Shown here one piece after another: positions 26,146 to 35,051 of a DNA stretch of 64,000 nucleotides. The DNA comes from Ilumatobacter sp. (lineage in GTDB: Bacteria > Actinomycetota > Acidimicrobiia > Acidimicrobiales > Ilumatobacteraceae): assembly GCF_030065885.1 (NCBI RefSeq), contig NZ_JASJCS010000002.1, forward strand, positions 1 to 64,000. The letters run 5' to 3'. The notes under the pieces are model-generated. The model did no database searches. It was given only the letters and a program-made list of their open reading frames with translations, and was not told where the DNA came from. Within the stretch, counting starts at the first letter, position 1. Each line of letters starts with the position of its first letter. Both the position numbers and the translations under genes were made by a program.

Positions 26146-27443
26146 AGACGCTCCGCTTGCTCGTGGAGGGCGGCTCGCAGGCGAGGCGCGTCTGCGCCGA
26201 TGACCTCGCCGCCGCGCACCCGCCACGATCCGGCGACCATGACGTCGCGCACGTGGGTGTGGTTGCGCCACAGCACCAGCTGCTCGACGAGGTTGTGCGC
26301 GTGCGCCGGCGTCGGGAACCGTGCGTCGACGACCTGGAGGTCGGCCGCCCAGCCGGGCTCGAGCCGCCCGACGCGCTCGAAGCCGAGTGCCTGTGCGCCG
26401 CCTTCGGTCGCGAGCCCGAGGACCGTTGCCGCCGGCATGGCGCCAGGGTCGCGCAGCCGCGCCTTGTGCAACAAGAAGGCGCCCCGCATCACCTCGAAGA
26501 CGTCGTTGATGTAGCCGTCGCTGCCGAGACCGATGGTGACCCCGGCGTCGTGCAGCTCGGGAACGGGGGCGATGCCACCCCCGACCTCGCAGTTGGCGAG
26601 CGGCATGTGGCTGACACGCATCCCGCGCTCCGCGATCAGCTCCCGCTCCCGATCCGACACCTGGACGCACTGGCTCGCGAGGAAGCTCGGTCCGGCCACG
26701 CCGATCGAGTCGTAGAACTCGACGGTGCGCATGCCGTGATGCAGCTGGCTCCACTCCCCTTCGTGCGTTCCCTCGTTGCAGTGCGCGTGGTAGATCGCTC
26801 CACGCTCGCCGGCGAGATCGACGGCCTCCCGGATGAACGCCTCGGTGCACGTGAAGACGGTGTGCCAGCTCATCGCACCCTGCACGAGCCCCGCACCGCT
26901 GTCGTCGTCGATCAGCCGCACGTTCTCGTCGAGGCCGAGTCGCGCAACCTCGGGTCCCGCCCGTTCGGTCGCCTCGAACGACAGCAGGCCGCGCAACCCG
27001 AACCGCTCGACAGCAGTCCGCTCGACGAACAGCGCGTCGGGGGGCGCGTGTGGCGCCTCGAGGATGTCGAAGAACCCGGTCGTACCCGATCGCAGCATCT
27101 CGAGGCACGCCCATTCGGCGGCGACCCGGATCATCTCGTGGTCGAGTCGATCCTCGACCTGCGGCCACCAATAGTCCTCGAGGAAGCTCCAGAACCCGTC
27201 GGGCTGCGCATCCGCCGGGATGCCGTGGGCCAGGACGCCGTAGAGGTGGACGTGGGCGTTGACGAAGCCTGGCAGCACCACATGGTCGGCCGCGTCGACC
27301 ACCTCGTCGGCGGGGTGCGCCTCGCGCAGGTCGACCGTCGGGCCCACCGCGTCGATCGTCTCGCCGGCGACCCTGACGCCCCAGTCTCGTCGCGGCTCCT
27401 CGCCGGCCGACGTGACCAGCCAGGTCGGCGCGACGATCGTCAT
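26133..27443 (-). CDS. Amidohydrolase, SsnA/TrzA-like deaminase family
   Basis: 436 aa metal-dependent hydrolase. Metal ligands in NAHVHLYGVLAHG (HxH), HAHCNEG and GLGSDGYINDVFE (Asp), plus an N-terminal composite beta-sandwich. Such enzymes deaminate or dechlorinate purine, pterin and triazine rings. In Escherichia coli an enzyme of this family, SsnA, sits beside xdhD and its FAD subunit, as here, so SsnA is a likely identity. Its start overlaps the xdhD-like stop by 4 nt. Confidence 0.85.
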   Translation of the reverse strand: MTIVAPTWLVTSAGEEPRRDWGVRVAGETIDAVGPTVDLREAHPADEVVDAADHVVLPGFVNAHVHLYGVLAHGIPADAQPDGFWSFLEDYWWPQVEDRLDHEMIRVAAEWACLEMLRSGTTGFFDILEAPHAPPDALFVERTAVERFGLRGLLSFEATERAGPEVARLGLDENVRLIDDDSGAGLVQGAMSWHTVFTCTEAFIREAVDLAGERGAIYHAHCNEGTHEGEWSQLHHGMRTVEFYDSIGVAGPSFLASQCVQVSDRERELIAERGMRVSHMPLANCEVGGGIAPVPELHDAGVTIGLGSDGYINDVFEVMRGAFLLHKARLRDPGAMPAATVLGLATEGGAQALGFERVGRLEPGWAADLQVVDARFPTPAHAHNLVEQLVLWRNHTHVRDVMVAGSWRVRGGEVIGADAPRLRAALHEQAERLWAG

Positions 27444-30361
27444 GCCGGGTGGAGGGCCTGCCAGACCCGTTCGGGCGTGAACGGCAGGTCGTTGATGGCG
27501 ACACCCGTTGCGTGGAGGATCGCGTTGCGCAAGGCCGGTGCGACGCCGTCCTTGGGGATCTCGGCGACCGCCTTGGCACCGAACGGGCCCGAGTCCTCCA
27601 TCGTCTGCACGAGGTAGACCACCGTCTCGGGCACCTCGTCGGCGCGGTAGATCTTGTAGGGACCGAACGACGCGTTCGACACCCGCCCCTCGTCGTCGAA
27701 GGCGAACTCCTCGCAGTGGGCGTAGCCGAGCGCTTGGATCATGCCGCCCTCGACCTGGCCGCTCGCCGTGATCGGGTTGATCGCGACGCCGCAGTCGACG
27801 GCCATCACCAGCTTCACCACCGTGACCTGCCCGGTCTCGACGTCGACCTCGATCTCCGCCATCTGGGCCGCGAACGGCGGCGGGCAGTCGGGCGACACGT
27901 ACGACGCGGTGCCCATGATCTGCTCCTGCTCCTGCCAGTGCAGCGAGTCGAGGGCGATCTCCTCGAGCGACACCGACCGCCCGTCGGGCGCGTGGGCACG
28001 GCGGTCGCGCAGCTCGATCGTGCAGGGCTCGTCGACGCCGAGCAGCATCGCCGCCCGCTCCTTGAGCCGCTTGCGGACCGCTTCGGCGGCTCGCATCGCC
28101 GCGGTGCCCGAGATGTAGGTGGTCGAGCTGGCGTAGGCGCCGGTGTCGAACGGCGTCATGTCGGTGTCGCTGGAGTAGACCTTGATGTCGTCGAGCGGGA
28201 CGCCGAGCACCTCGGCGGCGATCTGGCCGAGCACCGTGTCGGCGCCCGTGCCGAGGTCGGTCGCACCGACCAGCATGTTGAACGAACCGTCGTCGTTGAG
28301 CTTGATCGAGCAACCGCCCATGTCGAGGAACGGGATCGCGGTGCCGTGCATGCAGAAGGCGAAGCCGATCCCGCGCCGGATGTTCGGCCGATCGGGCGGT
28401 GCCACCCAGTCGGGATCGTCGCGCCGGTGCCAGCCGATCTCGCGCTTGGCTTGCGCGACGCACTCCTCGATGCCGTCGGACATGATCTTCGGGTACTCGT
28501 CGAGCTCGCCCTCGACCACTGCCCGTTCGCCCAGGTGCGGTGCGATGTCCATCTCGGACCCGGTCGTGACCCAGTTCTGCCGCTTGAACTCGATCGGGTC
28601 GCGGCCGAGCTCGCGGGCGACGTCTTCGAGATGAGCTTCGAGCGCGAACTCGGCCTGCGGGGCGCCGTAGCCGCGATAGGCGCCGGGAACCGGGATGTTC
28701 GTGTACACGACGTCGCAGTGGAAGCGCTTGTTGGGGCTGTTGTACTGGCTCAGACCCCGCATGCCCGAGACGGTCTGCACGGTGTAGCCGTGCGTGCCGT
28801 AGGGGCCGGTGTTGCCGATGATGTGCAGGTCCTGCGCGACGATCGTGCCGTCGGCGGAGACGCCGGTCCGGTACGTCAGCGTCTGCGGATGCCGCGTGCG
28901 GCTCGACACGAACTCCTCCTCGCGGGTGAGCTCGAGCCGGCACGGACGGCGCGTCGCGATCGTCAGGTGCCCGACGATGTCCTCGATCAACATCTCCTGC
29001 TTGGCTCCGAAGCCGCCGCCGATGCGCGGCTTGATGACCCGGATGTCCTTGACGTCGCGGCCCAGCAGCGGGGCGACCATGCGCCGCGTGTGGAACGGCA
29101 CCTGCGTAGCGGTGCGGATGACGATCCGCTCGTCCTCGTCGATCCAGGCGATCGAGATGTGCGGCTCGATCGGGCACTGCTGCACCTGATGCACGCGGAA
29201 CGTCTGCTCGAAGACGTGGTCGGCGCCTGCAAGGGCCGCATCGACGTCGCCGCGCTGCGCGGCGATCTGATGGACGACGTTGCGCGAGGCGTCGAAGATC
29301 TCCTCGGTGTCGTCTTCGTCGTGGATGACCGGCGCCTCGGGCAGCATCGCATCACGTTCGTCGTAGACGGCCGGCAACACCTCGTAGAGCACGTCGATGA
29401 GGGCGACGGCTTCCTCGGCGATCTCCTCGGTCTCGGCGGCCACGACTGCGACCCGGTCGCCGACGTAGCGGACCTTGGTGTCGAAGCTGACCTGGTCGTG
29501 AGGGTGCGGGTTCGGCCAGCTCTGGCCGCCCGATGCGTACTTCACGCGTGCGACGTTCTTGTAGGACAGCACCGCATGGACGCCCGGGAGGGCGAGTGCC
29601 TTCGAGTCGTCGATGTCGAGGATGCGGGCATGAGCGTGCGGGCTGGTGAGCAGCCTGGCGACGAGCATCCCCCGCAGGTCGATGTCGTCGGTGAACGCCG
29701 GGTTGCCCTTGGCGAGCTTGACGGCGTCGACCTTGACCTCGGGCTTCCCCACCACTGCCATGTCGGGAACGTCCCTCGACGGGATCAGCCGGGGAACGGC
29801 GCGGCTCGCGACCGGCGGGTGGTCGTCGGGGTCGTAGGGCGCGGCGTGCGTGCCGTCGGTGAGTGGCGGCACGATCTCGGGCGCAAACGGCGGCGGCGCC
29901 TCGCCGCGGAGCGTCGCGGCAGCCCGTTGCACCGCCTCGACGGGCTTCACGTACGCCGTCTCGCGGTCGAGGATGCCCGAGAGCATGTCGCGGATCACGG
30001 GCTCGGACGGATCGGGATCGCGTTCGAGCAGGGCGATGGTGCCGAGGACCATCGCGCCCGCCGAATAGCCCGACTGGAACGCGCCGACGGCCGTGAACGC
30101 CGCCTGCACGGGGTGCAGGTCGCGCTCGGTGTTCAGCGCCTCGACGGTCGTCACCCGGTGACCGCCGGCCTGGGCGGCGAGGACGACGTCGCTGCTGGCC
30201 AGCCGGCCGTCGAGGAGGACGGCGGCAGCGCCGGTCTCGCCGGACGGCGACCCGTACTTCACGCTGAACATGCCCAGGCGCCGCAGCACGGTGCGCAGCG
30301 ACTCCCACGGCTCGCACGCCACGGTGGTCGAGGTTCCGTTGAGCTCGAACGTGACATCCAT
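27440..30361 (-). CDS. xdhD: XdhD-type molybdenum hydroxylase large subunit with fused Cys-less ferredoxin-like domain
   Basis: 973 aa. Residues 1-145 align with the small [2Fe-2S] subunit of xanthine dehydrogenases, but all eight cluster cysteines are replaced (S38, T43, A46, D58, S97, S100, D132, E134). From about residue 190 the Moco domain follows, with PHAHARI, IGGGFGAKQEM, YRGYGAPQ, DLGTGADTV, YASSTTYISG and the FGAKAVAE segment carrying the general-base Glu. The same fusion with lost cysteines is, as I recall, found in E. coli XdhD (TIGR03313 type). No in-frame TGA, so no selenocysteine. Likely oxidises a purine or related heterocycle; electron route unknown. Confidence 0.9.
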   Translation of the reverse strand: MDVTFELNGTSTTVACEPWESLRTVLRRLGMFSVKYGSPSGETGAAAVLLDGRLASSDVVLAAQAGGHRVTTVEALNTERDLHPVQAAFTAVGAFQSGYSAGAMVLGTIALLERDPDPSEPVIRDMLSGILDRETAYVKPVEAVQRAAATLRGEAPPPFAPEIVPPLTDGTHAAPYDPDDHPPVASRAVPRLIPSRDVPDMAVVGKPEVKVDAVKLAKGNPAFTDDIDLRGMLVARLLTSPHAHARILDIDDSKALALPGVHAVLSYKNVARVKYASGGQSWPNPHPHDQVSFDTKVRYVGDRVAVVAAETEEIAEEAVALIDVLYEVLPAVYDERDAMLPEAPVIHDEDDTEEIFDASRNVVHQIAAQRGDVDAALAGADHVFEQTFRVHQVQQCPIEPHISIAWIDEDERIVIRTATQVPFHTRRMVAPLLGRDVKDIRVIKPRIGGGFGAKQEMLIEDIVGHLTIATRRPCRLELTREEEFVSSRTRHPQTLTYRTGVSADGTIVAQDLHIIGNTGPYGTHGYTVQTVSGMRGLSQYNSPNKRFHCDVVYTNIPVPGAYRGYGAPQAEFALEAHLEDVARELGRDPIEFKRQNWVTTGSEMDIAPHLGERAVVEGELDEYPKIMSDGIEECVAQAKREIGWHRRDDPDWVAPPDRPNIRRGIGFAFCMHGTAIPFLDMGGCSIKLNDDGSFNMLVGATDLGTGADTVLGQIAAEVLGVPLDDIKVYSSDTDMTPFDTGAYASSTTYISGTAAMRAAEAVRKRLKERAAMLLGVDEPCTIELRDRRAHAPDGRSVSLEEIALDSLHWQEQEQIMGTASYVSPDCPPPFAAQMAEIEVDVETGQVTVVKLVMAVDCGVAINPITASGQVEGGMIQALGYAHCEEFAFDDEGRVSNASFGPYKIYRADEVPETVVYLVQTMEDSGPFGAKAVAEIPKDGVAPALRNAILHATGVAINDLPFTPERVWQALHPA

Positions 30362-31080
30362 CAGCCGAGCTCCTCCACGACGCGGGCCGCCAGTACGCGG
30401 GCGAGCTCGAGCCGGTACACCGAGCTCCCGCGGAAGTCGCCGTCGGGGCTGAGGTCGGCGGTCGGCTGCGCGGCGTCGACCAGCACCGGTCGGCCGGCGA
30501 CACCGGTGAGCGCGAGGTGGATGCCGTCGGCTGCGCGCCGTCCGACGGCCGCCACGATCGGCGTGTCGGCCGGGGTTCGGCCCGTCACGGCCAGGCTGCC
30601 CTGCCCGCTCGCGTCGATCGAGACGCCCGTGACGAGAGCACCGGGCGGCACGCCGACCGCGAGCACGACCGCGAGCGGCACGTCCTCGGCGCCGGCCAGG
30701 TGGGCCTCGGCGTCGTGCACGAGCAGCGCCGCGAGCAACGTGCTGTCGGCGTCGCCCTCGGCGACGGTTCCACCCACAGTGGCCAGCGTGCGCAGCGTCG
30801 AGGGCAGCTCGGCCCGAGCGGTGCGGGCGACCAGGTCGGGTGTGACGGGGTCGTCGGCGAGCGCGTCGAGCGTGGTCATCGCCCCGATCCGGAGCCGGCC
30901 ACCGGCGTCGTCGACGCCGGCCAGACCGAGCGCCTGCAGATCGACGACCTCGACGAGCGGCCGCGCCCGATCGGCGTTGACGACCGTGCCGCCCGCGAGC
31001 GGGATCCGATTCGATTCGGCCAGCAGTGACAACGCCTCGTCGAGGGTGTCGGGCCGGTGATATGCAGCGACCAACGGCAC
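30361..31080 (-). CDS. Mo hydroxylase FAD-binding subunit
   Basis: 239 aa, shorter than usual CoxM/XdhB (about 285). PLAGGTVVNADR is the FAD diphosphate loop, LRIGAMTTLDAL and STLRTLATVGGTVAEGDADSTLLAALLVHDA the second FAD region, and a compact C-terminal CO-dehydrogenase-flavoprotein-like domain follows. GTG at 31080 has GGAG about 9 nt upstream. The stop overlaps the large-subunit ATG as TGATG. First gene of the operon. Confidence 0.87.
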   Translation of the reverse strand: MPLVAAYHRPDTLDEALSLLAESNRIPLAGGTVVNADRARPLVEVVDLQALGLAGVDDAGGRLRIGAMTTLDALADDPVTPDLVARTARAELPSTLRTLATVGGTVAEGDADSTLLAALLVHDAEAHLAGAEDVPLAVVLAVGVPPGALVTGVSIDASGQGSLAVTGRTPADTPIVAAVGRRAADGIHLALTGVAGRPVLVDAAQPTADLSPDGDFRGSSVYRLELARVLAARVVEELG

Positions 31081-31270
31081 GCGAAGCACTCCGGTTTCAG
31101 ATCGGGCTCGCCCGCCAGGCGGTCGAGCGGACGATGCTTGTCTCGCGATCGACGCTACACCAGGCCGTCGGCGACGGCAGAGTGGGCTCCCGTCCACGCG
31201 GGCCGGTCGGCCCTGGTGCCGGTCGCGAGCGGTCTGCCACCATGAACCGCAACGAGCCGAGTGGAGATCG
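31081..31270. promoter_or_regulatory. Divergent control region, Mo-hydroxylase operon / MalK-like ATPase
   Basis: 190 bp with no gene. Only weak ribosome binding sites are visible (GGAG on each strand). No convincing operator dyad or TANNNT box at leaderless spacing was found. Confidence 0.5.
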
Positions 31271-32446
31271 ATGTCGATACTGGAGCTGAAACGAGTCTCG
31301 AAGGTCTACCCGGGTGGCCACGTTGCCGTGTCCGACCTCGACCTCGCGATCGACGACGGCGAGTTCTTCGTGCTCGTCGGCCCCTCGGGCTGCGGCAAGA
31401 CCAGCGTGCTGCGCATGGTCGCGGGGCTCGAAGAGGCGACCGCCGGCGACATCCTGATCGACGGCGAGCGTGTCAACGACGAGACGCCCCAGGACCGCGA
31501 CGTCGCGATGGCCTTCCAGCAGCACGCGCTCTACCCGCACATGACCGTGGCGGAGAACATCGGCTTCTCGCTGCGGGTGCACCACGTCCCCAAGGCCAAG
31601 ATCGACGAGCGCGTCGCCGAGGTCGCCCGCACGCTCGACCTCGTCGACGTGCTCGACGAGAAGCCGCGACGGCTGTCTGGCGGCCAACAGCAGCGCGTCG
31701 CGATGGGACGGGCGATCATCCGCGGCCCGCGTCTGCTGCTGATGGACGAGCCGATGTCGAACCTCGATGCCAAGCTGCGCACCGAGGCCCGCTTCGAGAT
31801 CCTCAAGATCCAGCACCGCCTCGGCGCCACGACCATGTACGTCACGCACGACCAGGTCGAGGCGATGGCGATGGGCGATCGCATCGCGGTGATGCGCGAC
31901 GGCGTCATCGTGCAACGCGGCCTGCCGATGGACATCTACACCGAACCGGTCGACCTGTTCGTCGCCCAGTTCATCGGCTCGCCGATGATGAACGTCTACC
32001 TCGCCTCGGTCGAGCGAGGTGACGGCAGCACCGACGACGCCCTCGAGCTCCGGTTCGCATCGTTCGACATCCCGCTCGACCGTTCAGTGCTCGACCGCCA
32101 CCCGTGGCTGCACGACTCGGTCGGCCGCGAGGTGGCGGTCGGCATCCGGCCCGAAGACCTCGAGCGCGCTCCTGACGGGCCGATCGTGGCGAGCGTCACG
32201 TTCACCGAGACCCTCGGCCCCGACCAACTGGTCCACGGCACCATCGAGGCCGTCGCGGTGCACCAGCGCGGATCGCGTGTCGAGGTCGAGGACGATGCCG
32301 AACCCGGCGAGGGGATCCCCAACCACGCCACGGTGCGGTTGATCACCGACTCGCACGACTCGATCGGGATGTGGGCGCCGCTGCGGCTGCAGCCCGACAC
32401 GTCGCGCCTCTACTTCTTCGATCTGCAGACCGGCCGGAGGATCTGA
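31271..32446 (+). CDS. MalK/UgpC-type ABC transporter ATP-binding protein
   Basis: 391 aa. Walker A GPSGCGKTS, Q-loop, signature LSGGQQQRV, Walker B LLLMDEP and H-loop VTHDQ in residues 1-230, then a C-terminal OB-type regulatory domain (VGIRPEDL, TETLGPDQLVHG). This is the CUT1 carbohydrate importer ATPase type, which can serve several permeases. No permease or binding protein lies alongside, so it may energise a transporter encoded elsewhere. GGAG is 5-8 nt before the ATG. Confidence 0.92.
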   Translation: MSILELKRVSKVYPGGHVAVSDLDLAIDDGEFFVLVGPSGCGKTSVLRMVAGLEEATAGDILIDGERVNDETPQDRDVAMAFQQHALYPHMTVAENIGFSLRVHHVPKAKIDERVAEVARTLDLVDVLDEKPRRLSGGQQQRVAMGRAIIRGPRLLLMDEPMSNLDAKLRTEARFEILKIQHRLGATTMYVTHDQVEAMAMGDRIAVMRDGVIVQRGLPMDIYTEPVDLFVAQFIGSPMMNVYLASVERGDGSTDDALELRFASFDIPLDRSVLDRHPWLHDSVGREVAVGIRPEDLERAPDGPIVASVTFTETLGPDQLVHGTIEAVAVHQRGSRVEVEDDAEPGEGIPNHATVRLITDSHDSIGMWAPLRLQPDTSRLYFFDLQTGRRI

Positions 32447-32462
32447 GTGCGACGCTCGCTGC

Positions 32463-33842
32463 TCAGCGGGGCAGCGGGAGACCCGCCCGCCCGAACAACG
32501 CCCGCGCGTGCTGGCGCCCCTCGTCGGCGAGCACGGCGTCGTCGATGCCGGGCACCACGCCGTCGCGCAGCCGGAAGCGTCCGTCGACTACGACGTGGCG
32601 GACGTCGTGCGGCATGGCGTTGAACACGAGAGCGCTCGGCACGCGGTGTACCGGAGCGACGAACGGGGACGTCAGCTCGACCACGAGCAGGTCGGCCCGT
32701 CGCCCGGGTTCGATCGACCCGAGGTCGTCCGGGGTCCCGAACGCCGCCGCCCCACCGCGGCAGGCCATGTGCAGCGCGTCCTCGGGCTGAAGTGCCATCG
32801 CGTCGAGCCGGTGCACCTTCTGCAGCAGCACCGTCGACTTGAGCACCTCGAACATGTCCTGGCGGTTGTTCGAGCCCGGGCCGTCGCTCGCGAGCGCGAT
32901 CGTGATCCCCCGCTCGCGCATCTCGACGATGCGTGCGACGCCGGAAGCGAGGTACATGTTCGACACCGGGCAGTGCACGACGATCGAGCCGGTCTCGGCG
33001 ATGACGTCGAGCTCGTCGTCGTCGAGCCAGATGCTGTGGGCGAGCTGCATGTCGGGGCCGAGCACGCCGAGCCCGTACAGCCACGGGATGTGACGCAACC
33101 CACGATCCTCGAGGCTCATGTCGACCTCGGCCTTGGTCTCGGCACAGTGGATGTGCGTCCCCCTCCCCCACGATCTCGAGGCGGCCACCGTCGCCCGCAT
33201 GGCATCGTCGGAGCAGCCCCACGGGATCAGCGGCGCCATCTCGACCCGCATCCGGCCGTCGTCGTGACCGTCCCACTTGGCGTGCATCTCGCCGGCCCGC
33301 TCGATCGCGACGTCTGCCGACTCGATCATCGCATCGGGATAGCGGCTGTCGGCCCAGCCGTGCGCGAGCAGGAAGCGCACGCCGAGCTCGTCGGCGGCCC
33401 GGCACACGGCATCGTCGATCTCACCGGCCCGCTCGCCGGTGTGCACGTACTGGTGATCGATGACCGTCGTCGCACCACCGCGCAGGTTCTCGACGATGCC
33501 GACCTTCGCCGCGTGGTAGGCGATCTCGGGGTCGAAGTGCTGGGCGCCCGGCCAGATGTAGTCGCGCAGCCAGTCGAGCAGCGGCTTGTCGTCGCCGAGC
33601 CCGCGGAAGAACGTCTGGAACAGGTGCGTGTGGGCGTTGACCATGCCGGGCATGACCGCGCAGCCGGTGGCGTCGACCACCTCGCCGGCGGTGGCGGCGA
33701 GCTCGGGCGGAGGCTCACCGGCGCCGACTGCGGCGATGCGGCGGCCGTCGATCGCCACCCAGCCAGGGTCGTGGATGGTGAACTCGTCGTCGACCGTGAC
33801 GACGGCCCCACCGGTGACCAGGGTTGTGGCGGCGTCGTTCAT
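32463..33842 (-). CDS. Amidohydrolase, 8-oxoguanine deaminase/AtzA-TrzN-like
   Basis: 459 aa. NAHTHLFQTFFRGLGDDKPLLDWL is characteristic of the 8-oxoguanine deaminase/hydroxydechloroatrazine ethylaminohydrolase branch; HIHCAETKAEVD and ALASDGPGSNNRQD supply further metal ligands. Predicted to remove an amino or other leaving group from a purine or triazine-like ring. Converges with the MalK-like gene (16-bp gap). Substrate not provable from sequence. Confidence 0.87.
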   Translation of the reverse strand: MNDAATTLVTGGAVVTVDDEFTIHDPGWVAIDGRRIAAVGAGEPPPELAATAGEVVDATGCAVMPGMVNAHTHLFQTFFRGLGDDKPLLDWLRDYIWPGAQHFDPEIAYHAAKVGIVENLRGGATTVIDHQYVHTGERAGEIDDAVCRAADELGVRFLLAHGWADSRYPDAMIESADVAIERAGEMHAKWDGHDDGRMRVEMAPLIPWGCSDDAMRATVAASRSWGRGTHIHCAETKAEVDMSLEDRGLRHIPWLYGLGVLGPDMQLAHSIWLDDDELDVIAETGSIVVHCPVSNMYLASGVARIVEMRERGITIALASDGPGSNNRQDMFEVLKSTVLLQKVHRLDAMALQPEDALHMACRGGAAAFGTPDDLGSIEPGRRADLLVVELTSPFVAPVHRVPSALVFNAMPHDVRHVVVDGRFRLRDGVVPGIDDAVLADEGRQHARALFGRAGLPLPR

Positions 33843-33863
33843 GGAACCATCATGACGCGCCGC

Positions 33864-34892
33864 TCACGACGGCTCCCAGTGCGCGAACGCGTCGATGACC
33901 GGCTTGATGTCGTCCATCATCGGGTAGAGGACCGGGCATGTCACCCCGGCCTCGACGTACTCGGCGACCTTGCGACGGCATTCGTCGGAGGTGCCGACCG
34001 CCATCAGCGAGCGGACGAGGTCGTCGGGGATGAGATGGGCGGCCTTGCGGTAGTCCGCCTCGGTGGCCGGCCAACCGACGACCGCCTGCACCCGATCCAC
34101 CAGCTCCGGATCGGCGCCGCTCGCCTCCATGATGTGCGGCTCGGTGCCCAGGTAGTAGGCGACCAGCGACTTGCCGGTCATCACCGCTTCGGCCGGGTCG
34201 TCGTCGCTCAGCGAGCACACGAGCAGTTCGGGCCGGTCGACGTCGTCGATCTTCTTGCCACCCCGGCTGGCGCCGGCCTCGACCTTGGTGACGGCGTCGC
34301 GGATGTAGTCGACCGAGACGACGTAGTTGAGCACGACGCCGTCGCAGATCTCGCCGGTCAGCTCGAGCATCTTCGGCCCCGTCGCACCGATGTAGATCGG
34401 GATGTCGCGTGGGCCCGTGTCGCCGTAGGCGACGTCGAGGCGGACCCGATCGAGGCGGACGAACTCGCCGTCGTAGCTGACCTCCTCCATCGTGAACAGC
34501 GCCCGCAGGGCCTCGACGTGCTCTCGCATCGCCCGCAGCGGCGTGCGACGGTCGGCGCCGACCCTCGATGCGATCGGTTCCCACCAGGCGCCGATCCCGC
34601 ACATCACGCGGCTCTCGCCGGCCTCGGTGAGCCCACCGAGCTCCCACATCGTGCTCCACGTGGCGGCGATCACGGCAGGGTTGCGGGTCCAGATCGGCAG
34701 CACGCCCGACCCGATCCGCAGCTGGCTCGTCTCGGTCAGCAGTGCCGACATCAGCACGACGCAGTCGCGAGCGAGACGGGTGTCGGCCTGCCAGATCTCG
34801 GAGAAGCCCCGCGACTCGGCGTACTTCGCCATCTCGATCTCGTACGCGATCGGATGCTTGTCCTGCAGGTACAGGGCCATCCGCTGCGCCAT
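33864..34892 (-). CDS. LLM-class (F420-dependent) oxidoreductase
   Basis: 342 aa luciferase-like barrel: [57 protein letters not shown] and [10 protein letters not shown]. Resembles F420-dependent dehydrogenases and methylenetetrahydromethanopterin-reductase-like actinobacterial proteins. The ATG at 34892 is placed by a TAGTCT box 8 nt upstream. It lies 21 bp upstream of the amidohydrolase start on the same strand and could be co-transcribed with it. Confidence 0.87.
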   Translation of the reverse strand: MAQRMALYLQDKHPIAYEIEMAKYAESRGFSEIWQADTRLARDCVVLMSALLTETSQLRIGSGVLPIWTRNPAVIAATWSTMWELGGLTEAGESRVMCGIGAWWEPIASRVGADRRTPLRAMREHVEALRALFTMEEVSYDGEFVRLDRVRLDVAYGDTGPRDIPIYIGATGPKMLELTGEICDGVVLNYVVSVDYIRDAVTKVEAGASRGGKKIDDVDRPELLVCSLSDDDPAEAVMTGKSLVAYYLGTEPHIMEASGADPELVDRVQAVVGWPATEADYRKAAHLIPDDLVRSLMAVGTSDECRRKVAEYVEAGVTCPVLYPMMDDIKPVIDAFAHWEPS

Positions 34893-34919
34893 GGCATCGG
34901 AGACTATGGCATCGGAGAC
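34891..34919. repeat. 15-bp tandem duplication at the LLM gene start
   Basis: ATGGCATCGGAGAC occurs at 34891-34904 and again at 34906-34919 (15-bp period, five codons). It covers the start codon and the -10 box of the LLM gene. Confidence 0.7.
34901..34906 (-). promoter_or_regulatory. -10 box, LLM gene at 34892
   Basis: TAGTCT on the minus strand with an 8-nt spacer to the ATG. Confidence 0.4.
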
Positions 34920-35038
34920 GCCGGCAACCGGCCCGTCCGGTCGTGCGCCACCGTGGCATCGAACCGACCTGGGCGCGGAACACACGACCGCCGGGACTTG
35001 CGGCCGCGACCGAGCCCGGCCCGAGGAGCGCCGATCGG

Positions 35039-35044
35039 TACGCT
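35039..35044 (+). promoter_or_regulatory. -10 box, class V aminotransferase
   Basis: TACGCT, 7-nt spacer to the GTG at 35052; decides this start in a frame that is open far upstream. Confidence 0.5.
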
Positions 35045-35051
35045 GCTGTAC

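Noticed and set aside
27440-30361. Selenocysteine insertion in the Mo hydroxylase
   Set aside because: The frame has no internal TGA; in this enzyme group selenium is a labile cofactor ligand, not selenocysteine.
27449-31060. 1203-codon open frame on the plus strand
   Set aside because: It is antisense to the Mo hydroxylase genes. Its translation is rich in Arg, Asp, His and Val without domains, as expected for a mirror frame in very GC-rich DNA, whereas the minus-strand frames give clear protein families.
32508-35051. Upstream extension of the class V aminotransferase frame by about 850 codons
   Set aside because: The extension is antisense to the amidohydrolase and LLM genes; homology and a TACGCT box 7 nt upstream place the start at 35052.
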